Of a stretch of DNA of 64,000 bases, positions 7,861 to 17,207 are shown in pieces. The position numbers were made by a program, and so were the translations under genes. Positions within the stretch are counted from its first letter, which is position 1. Each line of letters starts with the position of its first letter. The stretch is taken from assembly GCA_943788835.1 (NCBI GenBank), contig CALSRU010000012.1:1-64000 (forward strand). The letters are read 5' to 3'. The notes below the pieces were generated by a model. That model did not search any database and was not told the origin of the DNA. It saw only the letters and a program-made list of their open reading frames with translations. This DNA comes from an uncultured Pseudomonadales bacterium (GTDB lineage Bacteria; Pseudomonadota; Gammaproteobacteria; Pseudomonadales; UBA7434).

Positions 7861-9555
7861 ATGAAAAATATTTTATTACTGCTTTTAATTATCTTAGGCA
7901 TCGCGCCCCAGGCAATGAGTGGGCCTATTGAGCCGCACGTTCAAAGTCTATTTTTCAATATTAACGGGGTTGTTCATCACGCTGAGTTAGAAAGTAATAA
8001 TCGGTTATTAGAAAAGCTAGCACAGCCGGTAGATGCGGGGCGCGCTCTGTTTTACAAAGGTCGTTTCCCTGGTTACCCCGATAGCCAAATACGCTTGTCG
8101 AGAGTTAACGATAAATGGCAGGGCGTTGCAGTGCTTCACGACGTTATATACCGGGTAATAGGCCAGCCTGCTGAATCTGAAAACCAATTTAATCAGTTGT
8201 CTACAATAGTGCTCAGTACGGAGCGAGCAGATGACGATAGTGAGGACAGTCATCTTTGTGGCACGTTAGATTCTGATAGCACTCTGGACGCCACGTCGCC
8301 ACTTTTGCTAGGTGAAATGGATAAAACTGCCGAGCGCGTCGGCAGTTTTATCTCGCTACCTGCGACCCTTAATAATTTATGCGTCAACCCCATCGATGGT
8401 ATCTGCTTGCTACCCGAAATTGAGTTTGCCTACGATCTAAGTTATCAAAGTCTTGCATCAGGTGCAGGCACCCCAATGCAGCGAGCACTCAGTGAAATTA
8501 ACGAGCTGGAAATGTTTCTAGAGCGCAGCTTCAATTATCGGTTAAGTCAGATATCATTAACCATGTTAAGCAGTGAACAAGATGCGTTGGTTGGTGAGGT
8601 TAATAGCGCTAATGGATTACTGAAACGCTTAGCGACGCTGCGGGTTGGTGGGCAATTAAATTTTTTAAAAAAGCCTGCCTCTATCTTCCATTTTGTAACA
8701 GGTCGTAATTTTCCTCCGACGCCCGACGGCGATTATATTGTTGGCTTAGCCTATGTTGGAACGGTGTGCAGCGACAATGGCCAGAACAGTGGATTGACTG
8801 ACGCCGGCGGCACTGGGGCTGTTAGTTTAGTTATGGCGCATGAGATAGGCCATAACCTGGGGGCAAAACATGATGATCCGGCAACGAACGGTTGTGAGGA
8901 TTATCGATATGTTATGCAAAGTAGTGTCGGTGGTAACAGTGGCAGGGTCACTCAATATTCGGCTTGCTCGGTGAGCGATATTGAGGCGGAAGTGGCTGCT
9001 AATTTATCTAATCGTTGTTTTGATTTTCCCGTAGATGTGAAGCTTTCTGAGGCTTTGGATAACCCCGATCAGCCGCCCATTGCTACGCCTTTTAACACTA
9101 CAGTGAATGTTGTTCGTGACGATGGTTATTTACCTGTCGACTATTTGCGTGTTGAGGGAGAGCTTCCCGATTCTACGCAAGGTTATTTCTCGTCAGCGAG
9201 CGTGCGAAATGGAAACTGTTGGGTAAATGATGAGGTTTTCAGCTGCGAAATAGCCAACCCAAATATAAGCACTGCTATTCAAATCGGTACTACTGTCTAT
9301 GAGAACAGCAGCGAGTTTACTATGACCATTGCTGCAAGTAGTGAGACTGATGGAGCGATAGAAATGCTTCCTGCAGACAATAGCCTCAGTATTAGTTACA
9401 CATCGTTTTCAGCACCGGTTGAAGATCCAGCTGGCGGTGACCCGCAGCCGATCAAGGCCTCTTCAGGCGGCGGTGGTAGCGCGGGCATCTTCGGGTTAGG
9501 CTTAATGATAATGTTCTTTCTGTGGCGCAACTTGCAAATTTTCGTGCGCCCTTAG
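7861..9555 (+). CDS. Secreted reprolysin-like zinc metalloprotease with GlyGly-CTERM tail
   Basis: The 564-residue protein has a signal peptide (MKNILLLLLIILGIAPQAMS) and a zinc-protease motif HEIGHNLGAKHD at about residues 327-338, the HExxHNxGxxHD form of M12B/reprolysin (ADAM-like) peptidases. It ends with a glycine run (SSGGGGSAG), a hydrophobic helix (IFGLGLMIMFFLW) and a basic end. That tail fits the GlyGly-CTERM sorting signal, which in known systems is cleaved by the intramembrane protease rhombosortase before surface export by type II secretion. The open frame begins at 7831, but the ATG at 7861 gives the proper signal peptide. It lies between rmlB and tatC and converges on tatC with 10 bp between them. 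The substrate is unknown. Confidence 0.85.
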   Translation: MKNILLLLLIILGIAPQAMSGPIEPHVQSLFFNINGVVHHAELESNNRLLEKLAQPVDAGRALFYKGRFPGYPDSQIRLSRVNDKWQGVAVLHDVIYRVIGQPAESENQFNQLSTIVLSTERADDDSEDSHLCGTLDSDSTLDATSPLLLGEMDKTAERVGSFISLPATLNNLCVNPIDGICLLPEIEFAYDLSYQSLASGAGTPMQRALSEINELEMFLERSFNYRLSQISLTMLSSEQDALVGEVNSANGLLKRLATLRVGGQLNFLKKPASIFHFVTGRNFPPTPDGDYIVGLAYVGTVCSDNGQNSGLTDAGGTGAVSLVMAHEIGHNLGAKHDDPATNGCEDYRYVMQSSVGGNSGRVTQYSACSVSDIEAEVAANLSNRCFDFPVDVKLSEALDNPDQPPIATPFNTTVNVVRDDGYLPVDYLRVEGELPDSTQGYFSSASVRNGNCWVNDEVFSCEIANPNISTAIQIGTTVYENSSEFTMTIAASSETDGAIEMLPADNSLSISYTSFSAPVEDPAGGDPQPIKASSGGGGSAGIFGLGLMIMFFLWRNLQIFVRP

Positions 9556-9565
9556 TCCGTGGTGT

Positions 9566-10309
9566 CTAGCTGGCTGTCTCTTCAGATTTTATAAAACCAC
9601 TCATAAATAATCCCATTTCAAAGAGCAGCCAGGTGGGAATGGCTAGAAGCGATTGAGAAATCATATCCGGCGGCGTCAGTAGCATGCCAAAGATAAAACA
9701 CATCACTATAATATAAGGCCTTTTTTTTGCGAGAGACTCGCGTGTGGTCATGCCCGCCTTAATCACTAAAACCGTAGCAATAGGGATTTCGAAAGCGATA
9801 CCAAATGCAAAAAATAGTTTTAATATAAAGCTTAAATAGCTGTTGATATCAGGAGTTACGGCAATGCCCTCGGGGGCTATGCTCGTAAAAAATCCAAATA
9901 CCAACGGAAAAACTACATAGTAGGCAAACGCAATGCCTAGATAAAATAAAGCAATACTTGAAGCAAATAATGGCACAGCTAAGCGTTTTTCATTGCTATA
10001 TAAGGCCGGTGCTACAAACGACCACAGCTGATACAAAAGGTAAGGAGCCGCAGCAAAAGCCGATAAAATGAGCGTCAGCTTAAAAGGCGCAAAAAACGGT
10101 GAGGTAACCTCAGTGGCAATCATTGTGGAGCCGTCGGGTAATAGGCTTTGAATGGGGAGAGCGAAAAAAGTGTAGAGGTCATTGGCGAAAAAAACCAATA
10201 CCATAAAAATGAGAAGTACGACTAAGAGGCTTTTTAAAAGCCGGCTGCGTAATTCTAGTAGGTGCTCAACAAGTGTTTGTTCGTTATCGGCGGGATTTTT
10301 TTCAGTCAC
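9566..10309 (-). CDS. tatC: Sec-independent protein translocase TatC
   Basis: This 247-residue polytopic inner-membrane protein recognises twin-arginine signal peptides and forms the core of the Tat pore with TatA and TatB. Family marks are HLLELRSRLLKSLL near the N-terminus, FFAPFKLTLILSAFAAAPYLLYQLWSF split across the second helix region, and FAFGIAFEIPIATVLVIKAG. Six hydrophobic segments are visible and the length is usual. It is third in tatA-tatB-tatC, but a 98-bp gap separates it from tatB, larger than the overlaps or short spacings usual for this operon. Confidence 0.95.
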   Translation of the reverse strand: MTEKNPADNEQTLVEHLLELRSRLLKSLLVVLLIFMVLVFFANDLYTFFALPIQSLLPDGSTMIATEVTSPFFAPFKLTLILSAFAAAPYLLYQLWSFVAPALYSNEKRLAVPLFASSIALFYLGIAFAYYVVFPLVFGFFTSIAPEGIAVTPDINSYLSFILKLFFAFGIAFEIPIATVLVIKAGMTTRESLAKKRPYIIVMCFIFGMLLTPPDMISQSLLAIPTWLLFEMGLFMSGFIKSEETAS

Positions 10310-10407
10310 TTTCTTTGGCTACCATAAATCTATTTGGTGATGGCGCTACCTATTGATGCGGTTAGAGCGCCGCATTAATCACCTGTGCGCGTTGCTTGAT
10401 AGAGCGC

Positions 10408-10752
10408 CTAGCTGCTTTTGTTTGTATTTTCAGACGTATCCTTTGGCGCTTTTTCCAATGTTTGTTCATTGAATTTTTCTTTATCGAGAGTGGCTGACAT
10501 ATCTTGATCAAATTGGCTGATCATGTCGCGTGTTTCACCTAGCTCATGCATGACGTTATCGTTATGAATTTGCGCTCGAATATCATCGGCACCAATTTCC
10601 CGCTCTACCGCTGATTTCATTTCATTAAAGCTGCGGCGAAAACGGTTGATCCAAAGAGCTAGCGTTCGTATTGCTGTGGGGAGGCGTTCGGGGCCTAGCA
10701 CGACCAGAGCAATTACGCTGAGTAAGAAGATTTCCTGCATGCCTATGTTCAT
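10408..10752 (-). CDS. tatB: Twin-arginine translocase subunit TatB
   Basis: The 114-residue protein has one N-terminal membrane helix (EIFLLSVIALVVLGPERLP), with the conserved Gly-Pro-Glu-Arg-Leu-Pro hinge that marks TatB. An amphipathic helix (IRTLALWINRFRRSFNEMKSAVEREI) and an acidic, polar C-terminal tail follow. TatB pairs with TatC to bind Tat signal peptides. It lies 27 bp downstream of tatA on the same strand. Confidence 0.93.
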   Translation of the reverse strand: MNIGMQEIFLLSVIALVVLGPERLPTAIRTLALWINRFRRSFNEMKSAVEREIGADDIRAQIHNDNVMHELGETRDMISQFDQDMSATLDKEKFNEQTLEKAPKDTSENTNKSS

Positions 10753-10779
10753 GGCAGTATCAATATCAATGGTTGGCTG

Positions 10780-11028
10780 TTAGTTATCGCTCTTTTCTTT
10801 TTCTGCGCTCTTAGCCGCCGTTGGCGTGCCATCTGATTCGCTCTTTATTTCTTTTTTTTGCGTACCGTCTGCATTGTCTGAAGAGTCCTCATCCATGGAC
10901 TTTTTGAAGCCTTTAATTGCTCCGCCTAAGTCGGAGCCGATGTTTTTTAATCGCTTTGTGCCGAAAATCATCACCACAATTAAGAGGATGATCAGTAGTT
11001 GCCACATGCTAATTCCGCCAAGACCCAT
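10780..11028 (-). CDS. tatA: Twin-arginine translocase subunit TatA
   Basis: The 82-residue protein has a short membrane helix ([15 protein letters not shown]), the FGTKRL hinge of TatA, and an amphipathic helix with [14 protein letters not shown] highly charged tail of Asp, Glu, Lys and Ser follows. TatA oligomerises to form the Tat pore. It is the first tat gene and follows hisE on the same strand after 70 bp, the order also known in pseudomonads. Confidence 0.93.
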   Translation of the reverse strand: MGLGGISMWQLLIILLIVVMIFGTKRLKNIGSDLGGAIKGFKKSMDEDSSDNADGTQKKEIKSESDGTPTAAKSAEKEKSDN

Positions 11029-11098
11029 AATTGTTCTCCCAAAAATTGGTTGGTTTTAGTTCGTCGGGCTGTAAATGCACTCGATAATTACAGTCATC

Positions 11099-11434
11099 TC
11101 ATTTACGTGCGGCTTTCTCATCGAGCCCAGAAGTGCCGAAGCGCCGCTCAAGTTCGTCAAAAATATTTTGGTGATCGATATCAAGCTTACCTAGCATGAC
11201 CATTAAATGAAAAATCAGGTCGGCTAGTTCGCTGACGACAGCCTGCTTGTTTTCGTCACTGTCATGTGCCTCGTAATCACGCGCGGCAAGAATCGTCTCA
11301 ATACTCTCTTCGCCTACTTTTTCTAAAATTTTGTTGAGCCCGTTGGCATAAAGCTTGGCCGCGTAAGAACTGTCGGGGTCAGCATGTTTCCGCTCTGCCA
11401 GCAGGTTAGATAGATTATCGAGAATATCGGTCAT
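11099..11434 (-). CDS. hisE: Phosphoribosyl-ATP pyrophosphatase HisE
   Basis: This 111-residue all-alpha MazG-fold enzyme carries out the second step of histidine synthesis, hydrolysing PR-ATP to PR-AMP and pyrophosphate. The metal-binding acidic pattern is visible as KVGEESIETILAA, followed by ELADLIFHLMVML. It is encoded separately from hisI, as in pseudomonads, and lies 85 bp downstream of it on the same strand. Confidence 0.95.
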   Translation of the reverse strand: MTDILDNLSNLLAERKHADPDSSYAAKLYANGLNKILEKVGEESIETILAARDYEAHDSDENKQAVVSELADLIFHLMVMLGKLDIDHQNIFDELERRFGTSGLDEKAARK

Positions 11435-11519
11435 TGTTAAATTCTATTGCTGAGACATTTGGTTAGTCAATGAAATTAGCGAGATGCTTAGGTGTGTGTT
11501 GACGCTGTCTTGTAGATTA

Positions 11520-11936
11520 TCACTTCTTGCTATAGATATCATTGGGGTCTAGTAATGGTGCGTCGGTAATCTTCCAATTACATTCTTCGCCTTCTGAATG
11601 CCGAGTATAGCGCCGAAACATACAGCTCGCGCGGCCAGTATGGCATGCAATGCCGCCAGCTTGCTCTACTTTTAATAAAATCGTGTCGCCGTCACAGTCT
11701 AGGCGAATTTCATGCACCTTTTGGATGTGCCCAGACGATTCACCCTTATGCCACAGGCGCTGCCGGGAGCGAGACCAGTACACGGCCTCATTGCTCTCAA
11801 TAGTCGCTTGCAGTGCATCGCTATTCATCCAGGCCATCATAAGGACGGTGCCAGAGGAAAAATCTTGAGCAATGGCAGGTACTAGCCCTTGCTCATTCCA
11901 GCTTACGGCTTGCAATATCTGCGTGTAATCAGGCAT
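11520..11936 (-). CDS. hisI: Phosphoribosyl-AMP cyclohydrolase HisI
   Basis: The 138-residue enzyme opens the adenine ring of PR-AMP in the third step of histidine synthesis. Family motifs are [37 protein letters not shown], the metal-binding [13 protein letters not shown], and the zinc ligand Cys/His set in [14 protein letters not shown]. It sits between ubiB and hisE on the minus strand. It is monofunctional; the pyrophosphatase activity is in the next gene. Confidence 0.95.
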   Translation of the reverse strand: MPDYTQILQAVSWNEQGLVPAIAQDFSSGTVLMMAWMNSDALQATIESNEAVYWSRSRQRLWHKGESSGHIQKVHEIRLDCDGDTILLKVEQAGGIACHTGRASCMFRRYTRHSEGEECNWKITDAPLLDPNDIYSKK

Positions 11937-11983
11937 AGATACGTTTCACTCAACTCATTAAACGGGTTAGTGTAAGTAACGGC

Positions 11984-13555
11984 CTAGCTAGACAAGAAAG
12001 TGCCCAGGGCCATAACGGCAACCACCAATAAAATTATATTGTACCGTTTTTGTTGATGTAGCGACTGTTCAAGCTGAGTTAAGCGCTGCTGTCTTTCACT
12101 ATCGGCAGATTTCCCTTGGCCTATTTGGTGGAGCTTTCTCATTAGGCTGTCTTGCAGTGAAGGCAATGTCTCTAGAAGGGTGGGTAGACGCTCTTGCATG
12201 CCTTCAAAAACTCGAGTCGGTGAATAGCGCTGTGCAGTCCAGCGATCGAGAAAAGGCTTGGCTGTTTGCCACAAATCCAGCTCTGGATAGAGTTGTTGGC
12301 CTAAGCCTTCTATATTCACTAGAGTTTTTTGGAGTAACACTTGCTCCGGCTGTATTTCCATACCAAACCGGCGTGCTGCTTGAAATAAATAAATCAATAA
12401 GGTGCCGAATGATAGTTCCGCTAAGGGCTTGGAAAAAATGGGTTCACATACACCGCGTATTAAACTCTCAAAAGCAGCTGGTTTTACATCGGCATTTAGC
12501 CAGCCTGATTCTCTATAGAGTTGGGTTACTAGCCGGTAGTCACGATCGAGTGCGCCCAATAAAATCCGCGCAACGTAGTACCGGTCTAGGTCAGACATTG
12601 ACCCCATAATCGCGCAATCGAGAGCGATATATTTGGGTTGTTCGGGGTCGCTCACATCAACCAAAATATTACCTGGGTGCATGTCAGCATGAAAAAAGTT
12701 ATGTTCAAACACTTGAGTAAAAAATATCTCTACGCCGCGTTCGGCTAATACTTGAAAGTTAGTGTTATGCGATTTGAGCTGCTCAATCTCTGATACGGGA
12801 ATACCGTACATCCGCTCCATGACGAGTATTGTTTCGGTGATGTGGTCCCAATAGACTTTGGGCACACGTAACAATTTATTGAGATCGGCATCAGACTCAA
12901 AGTTGTGCCTGAGTTGAGAGGCGTTGGCGGCTTCTTGCTTGAGATCTAGCTCGCCGAGTATGACTGTTTGATAGTCGTTAATAATATCAACTAAATGTAA
13001 GCGTCTAGCTTCACTACTATAGCGTTCGAGCGTGCGCGCGAGAAAAAACAACAGTGTGATATCGCGTTCAATGATGGGCAGGATGTCGGGCCGGATCACT
13101 TTAATGACGACATCGCTACCATCAATGATTAATTGTGCCGTATGTACCTGAGCTACGGAAGCTGAGGCAAGTGGCTCAACGTCAAAGTTGCTAAAAATTG
13201 CATCAACGGGTTGGCCTAGTTGCTCTTCAATTATTTTTTGAGCGAGGGGACCGTCGAAAGGTTTTACCCGGTCTTGTAGTAAGGCTAGTTCATCAGCAAT
13301 ATCTTCAGGTAACATATCGCGACGAGTTGAAAGCAGTTGGCCAAACTTTATATAGATTGGGCCAAGGTCTTGCAATGCTAAACGCAGGCGCGTGGCGGCA
13401 GGCAAGGCCTGCAGCTCCTTTTGGCGCGAACCAAGGCCGCATAGCCATAAGCCTAGTCGTGCAGGTTTGCTGAGTAAGTGTGACGGCAATAAATCAGTTA
13501 GCCGATACCGCGCAACAGTGCGTAAGATAGTCAGCAGACGTAATAATCCAGCCAT
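11984..13555 (-). CDS. ubiB: Ubiquinone biosynthesis regulatory kinase-like protein UbiB
   Basis: The 523-residue protein belongs to the ABC1/ADCK/UbiB atypical kinase family needed for ubiquinone synthesis. It shows the signature KFGQLLSTRRDMLPEDIADEL split after the KxGQ motif (about 71-74), an Ala-rich nucleotide loop (ASASVAQVH), the NFFHADMHPGNILVD catalytic region and the ALDCAIMG metal-binding segment. A C-terminal hydrophobic segment (YNIILLVVAVMALGTFL) anchors it in the inner membrane. Its ATG overlaps the ubiJ TAA by one base, so the two are translationally coupled. The order ubiE-ubiJ-ubiB is standard in gammaproteobacteria. Confidence 0.95.
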   Translation of the reverse strand: MAGLLRLLTILRTVARYRLTDLLPSHLLSKPARLGLWLCGLGSRQKELQALPAATRLRLALQDLGPIYIKFGQLLSTRRDMLPEDIADELALLQDRVKPFDGPLAQKIIEEQLGQPVDAIFSNFDVEPLASASVAQVHTAQLIIDGSDVVIKVIRPDILPIIERDITLLFFLARTLERYSSEARRLHLVDIINDYQTVILGELDLKQEAANASQLRHNFESDADLNKLLRVPKVYWDHITETILVMERMYGIPVSEIEQLKSHNTNFQVLAERGVEIFFTQVFEHNFFHADMHPGNILVDVSDPEQPKYIALDCAIMGSMSDLDRYYVARILLGALDRDYRLVTQLYRESGWLNADVKPAAFESLIRGVCEPIFSKPLAELSFGTLLIYLFQAARRFGMEIQPEQVLLQKTLVNIEGLGQQLYPELDLWQTAKPFLDRWTAQRYSPTRVFEGMQERLPTLLETLPSLQDSLMRKLHQIGQGKSADSERQQRLTQLEQSLHQQKRYNIILLVVAVMALGTFLSS

Positions 13556-14199
13556 TACGGTTGATCCTTGTGCGTATGCGATGAAGGTGCTGTTTTAGCG
13601 AGTGACGCGCTATTGGCTTGAAGCCGCTCAATGCGCATTTCGAGTTGACGTAGTCGTTTATAAAATGCGTCTGTCTCTGATTTTTTTGGCACCAATTGGG
13701 CGTCGTCGAAAATAAAACTATGCAGCTGTTGTTGTAAATTGATCGAAAACTCTTTGCCTAGCTGCATCGATTTTTTGGCAACTCTATTGGCTAGGTGGGC
13801 TGGCACATCCCCTACAAATTCAGCTAGCCTTGCTTCCCAGTCAATATCTAACTGTCCGCTTATGTCGCCCAGTTCCATGAGAATGCGGCTGTCACCGGTG
13901 ATGACCATCGAACTATTAATCAGTGCCGCGGCTTTATCTTCCACCGTGGCAAGCTCTATCCAACTTTGTAAGTCACCTGCGAGAGCTACATCAGCAGCAT
14001 CGTCATAAGTGTGTAGTACGCTACACTCTTGTCCTATGCATACATAGGACACTATGCTCGGTGCTGTGCATTCAAGGCGAATAACTTTGCCTTCAAAAGG
14101 CATAAGCTTTTTAGGAATTGTTGCGTCGAATTTGAGTGCGGCATTGAGCGCTCGCTCAAGGCCCGCGTACGCAGCTAGGGTAAGTGTTGGGTCGCGCAT
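13555..14199 (-). CDS. ubiJ: Ubiquinone biosynthesis accessory factor UbiJ (SCP2 domain)
   Basis: The 214-residue protein has an SCP2-type lipid-binding domain (about 25-110, with VIRLECTAPSIVSYV and AALINSSMVITGDSRIL). It ends in a heptad-rich coiled coil (FYKRLRQLEMRIERLQANSAS). UbiJ is a scaffold of the soluble Ubi complex that presents the hydrophobic ubiquinone intermediates. It lies between ubiE (78 bp upstream) and ubiB (1-base overlap), the position of this gene (formerly yigP) across gammaproteobacteria. Confidence 0.9.
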   Translation of the reverse strand: MRDPTLTLAAYAGLERALNAALKFDATIPKKLMPFEGKVIRLECTAPSIVSYVCIGQECSVLHTYDDAADVALAGDLQSWIELATVEDKAAALINSSMVITGDSRILMELGDISGQLDIDWEARLAEFVGDVPAHLANRVAKKSMQLGKEFSINLQQQLHSFIFDDAQLVPKKSETDAFYKRLRQLEMRIERLQANSASLAKTAPSSHTHKDQP

Positions 14200-14277
14200 A
14201 TTTTTCGCTTTAATGAGTAAGTGCGCTCGCCGTAATAGCGCAGTTGATTAATATTTCTGTCGTCTTTCTAATTGATT

Positions 14278-15060
14278 TTAGCCTTTATTTGCGCAATGCA
14301 GCGCCACAATGCCACCGGTAATGTTGTGGTATTCGCAAGTTGCAAAGCCTGCATCGATAATCATTTTTTTGAGTGTCTGCTGGTCGGGATGCATACGAAT
14401 TGATTCGGCTAGATATCGATAGCTTTCGCCGTCGTTGGCGACTACTTTTCCTATGGCAGGAAGTAGTTTGAACGAATAAAGGTCGTAGGCACTACTAAGC
14501 AATGGATTGCTAGGTTTGGAGAACTCGAGCACAAGCAATTTGCCACCAGGCTTAAGTACACGAAACATTGCGCGCAAAGCTAGGTCTTTATCGGTGACGT
14601 TGCGCAGACCAAAGCCGATAGTGATGCAGTCAAAATAATCATCTGCGAAAGGTAAATGCTGAGCATCGGTTATGGCATAGGCGGTATTATCTGTGCAGCC
14701 TAGATCGGTTAGGCGATCACGCCCTAGCGCTAACATAGACTCGTTGATATCGGCTAACACGACTTCGCCGTTATTACCTACTAGCCGGCTAAATTTGGCA
14801 GCTAAGTCGCCTGTGCCGCCGGCCAAATCAAGCACGCGCTGACCCGGCCGCACTGCCGACATCTCTATGGTGTAGCGTTTCCACAAACGGTGAATGCCCA
14901 GTGACATTAGGTCGTTCATGACATCGTAACTATTGGCTACTGAGTGAAATACGTCAGCCACGCGCGCAGATTTTTCAGCCACGGGTACTTGCTGGTAGCC
15001 AAAATGCGTACTTTCTTCGCTGGATGGGGCGTTGGCGGGTTTGTTCTGTGTCTCAGGCAT
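14278..15060 (-). CDS. ubiE: Ubiquinone/menaquinone C-methyltransferase UbiE
   Basis: This 260-residue SAM-dependent enzyme methylates demethylmenaquinol and the benzoquinol intermediate of ubiquinone synthesis. It shows [22 protein letters not shown], the SAM motif [40 protein letters not shown] in two adjoining pieces, and EFSKP. The N-terminal 20 residues are an unconserved polar leader, common in this family. It heads the ubiE-ubiJ-ubiB group. Confidence 0.96.
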   Translation of the reverse strand: MPETQNKPANAPSSEESTHFGYQQVPVAEKSARVADVFHSVANSYDVMNDLMSLGIHRLWKRYTIEMSAVRPGQRVLDLAGGTGDLAAKFSRLVGNNGEVVLADINESMLALGRDRLTDLGCTDNTAYAITDAQHLPFADDYFDCITIGFGLRNVTDKDLALRAMFRVLKPGGKLLVLEFSKPSNPLLSSAYDLYSFKLLPAIGKVVANDGESYRYLAESIRMHPDQQTLKKMIIDAGFATCEYHNITGGIVALHCANKG

Positions 15061-15313
15061 GGCGGGCTTGTAAATAATGGTTAGCGATGGGGTTGAGGCG
15101 GCTGTATTGTGAGCCGCCCATAGTTGCTCAGCACTCTTTCACCGGTAGGCTACGAACTGGAAGCGTTGCATATTATTGTACTTGTCGAGGAGGGCGCGTA
15201 ACAGCAGATTTTAATCGAATATTGTTACCTGAATACTAGTCAGGGGCTTATTTTGTGCTGCTGTCCGCGTTGGTGCTCTTGATGGTCCTCTTAATGGCCT
15301 TCGTAATTATGGG

Positions 15314-15688
15314 CTAGTCTAGGCGAATAACCTGCGTGAGCGGATCGCGCGTTTTGCCCGCAGCATGTATGCGGTCGAGGTAGTCTTGCCAAAAGACGGT
15401 GTGTTCGTCACCCAGCTTCTCTAAGTATTCCCACGAGTAAATGCCGCTATTGTGGCCATCATCAAAGTTGATCTGCAGGGCATAGTTGCCAACCATACTA
15501 ATAGACTGGATCGCTGTATTTCTTTTGCCAGATTGAAGTACGGCTTGTGACGGGTGGTGGCCACGCACCTCAGCTGAGGGCGAGTAGACACGCAGATATT
15601 CGGCATCAAGCCAAATCTGTTTGCCGTTAGCGTAGCGCAGTTCGAGTTGGCGCGACGTCTTATGCAGTTCAATCGCAGTGGGCGTCAT
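15314..15688 (-). CDS. DUF971 family protein (GBBH-like N-terminal domain)
   Basis: This 124-residue stand-alone version of the domain is otherwise found at the N-terminus of gamma-butyrobetaine hydroxylase. Family features are TAIELHKTSRQLELRYANG, WLDAEYLRVYSPSAEVRGH, VGNYALQINFDDGHNSGIY, and SWEYLEKLG. It sits between hslU and ubiE, the usual place of this gene in gammaproteobacteria. The function is unproven; related proteins have been linked to iron-sulfur or metal handling. Confidence 0.85.
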   Translation of the reverse strand: MTPTAIELHKTSRQLELRYANGKQIWLDAEYLRVYSPSAEVRGHHPSQAVLQSGKRNTAIQSISMVGNYALQINFDDGHNSGIYSWEYLEKLGDEHTVFWQDYLDRIHAAGKTRDPLTQVIRLD

Positions 15689-15810
15689 ATTATTGGGTGG
15701 CTCATAGGCTAAATATTTCGCGCGCTAAGCCGCGCATTGTCGTTGAGTGGTTTTTCGATTTTTAATTCCTATTTCCGCTGTCGTCGCGCAAACAATAAGC
15801 GACAGAATTA

Positions 15811-17127
15811 TCATAGAATAAAGCGACTTAAGTCTTCGTTAGCGGCAAGTTCGTTAAGATACTTGTCGACGTACTCTTCATCTACTTCAATGGCTTGTCC
15901 ACTTTTATCGCAAGCTTCAAACGAAGCCGTTTCTAGCAGTCGCTCAAGTAAAGTGTGTAGCCGGCGCGCACCAATATTTTCGGTACGCTCATTAACCTGC
16001 CAGGCTAGTTCAGCTAGCTTTCTAATACCGTTGTTCGTAAACGATAAGCCAAGCCCTTCGGTTGCCAGCAGTGCCTGGTACTGTTCGGTCAGTGATGCGT
16101 TGGGTTCGGTAAGAATGCGCTCAAAATCGTCTGGCGACAAAGCTTGTAACTCAACGCGAATAGGTAGGCGCCCCTGCAGCTCAGGAATTAAATCTGAGGG
16201 CTTGGCTAAATGAAATGCGCCTGAGGCAATAAATAAAATATGATCAGTTTTAATCATGCCGTGTTTGGTGCTCACCGTGCTGCCTTCAATCAAGGGTAGT
16301 AAATCGCGTTGCACGCCCTCACGTGACACATCACCGCCGCCGGTTTGTTGACGTTTGGCGACCTTGTCAATTTCATCAATAAAAACAATACCTGTTTCTT
16401 CTACGTCGCGTAAGGCATTGGTTTTTAATTCGTCCTCATTAACTAGCTTGGCGGCTTCTTCGTCACATAACAAGCGCTGGGCTTCTTTTACCGAAAGTTT
16501 CGTACGCTTTTTCTTGTTTTTAGACAGGTTCGAAAACATGCCTTGCAACTGACTTGTCATTTCTTCCATGCCCGGCGGCGCCATGATTTCAACTCCAACC
16601 GGTTGGGCGCTGACTTCGATTTCTATCTCGCGATCAGCGAGATCACCTTCACGCAACTTCTTGCGAAATAATTGTCGCGTAGAAGTCTGTTTTTCATCAG
16701 GTTCGGCATCGCGTGCTGGTGGCAGCAGGGCGTCGAGAATTCGCTCCTCAGTTGCTTCCATAGCGCGGACTTCCACTTTTTTCATGGCGATTTCGCGAGA
16801 ATTTTTTATTGCGACGTCAACTAGGTCGCGTATTATTGATTCCACATCGCGACCCACATAGCCCACCTCAGTAAATTTGGTGGCTTCAACCTTAATAAAA
16901 GGGGCTCCAGCCAGTTTAGCTAGGCGCCGAGCGATTTCAGTTTTTCCTACTCCGGTAGGACCAATCATCAAAATGTTTTTTGGCGTGATTTCAGTGCGTA
17001 ATTCTTCGTCGAGTTGCATGCGACGCCAGCGATTACGCAGTGCGATGGCAACGGCGCGCTTAGCATCGCCCTGTCCAATAATATGCTTATCAAGCTCGTG
17101 AACAATTTCTCTTGGTGTCATGGACAT
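15811..17127 (-). CDS. hslU: ATP-dependent protease ATPase subunit HslU
   Basis: The 438-residue AAA+ unfoldase caps the HslV peptidase. It has [17 protein letters not shown], Walker [16 protein letters not shown], the pore GYVGRD motif in [17 protein letters not shown], Walker B IVFIDEID, and the C-terminal tail DEDLSRFIL-like end (NEDLSRFIL) that docks into HslV. Two in-frame ATGs lie two codons apart at the start. It follows hslV after 80 bp. Heat-shock control is expected from the family, but I could not read a sigma-32 promoter with confidence. Confidence 0.97.
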   Translation of the reverse strand: MSMTPREIVHELDKHIIGQGDAKRAVAIALRNRWRRMQLDEELRTEITPKNILMIGPTGVGKTEIARRLAKLAGAPFIKVEATKFTEVGYVGRDVESIIRDLVDVAIKNSREIAMKKVEVRAMEATEERILDALLPPARDAEPDEKQTSTRQLFRKKLREGDLADREIEIEVSAQPVGVEIMAPPGMEEMTSQLQGMFSNLSKNKKKRTKLSVKEAQRLLCDEEAAKLVNEDELKTNALRDVEETGIVFIDEIDKVAKRQQTGGGDVSREGVQRDLLPLIEGSTVSTKHGMIKTDHILFIASGAFHLAKPSDLIPELQGRLPIRVELQALSPDDFERILTEPNASLTEQYQALLATEGLGLSFTNNGIRKLAELAWQVNERTENIGARRLHTLLERLLETASFEACDKSGQAIEVDEEYVDKYLNELAANEDLSRFIL

Positions 17128-17207
17128 AGGCAGGTCAAATTTTTAGTAGTGAGTGGATGGTTTTTTCTAAGCATCTTTAGTGCAATGGCCTCGGTTACTT
17201 GCAGACG

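Noticed and set aside
12157-12609. 150-codon plus-strand ORF inside ubiB
   Set aside because: It is antisense to a well-conserved part of UbiB, has no recognisable motif, and no ribosome-binding site.
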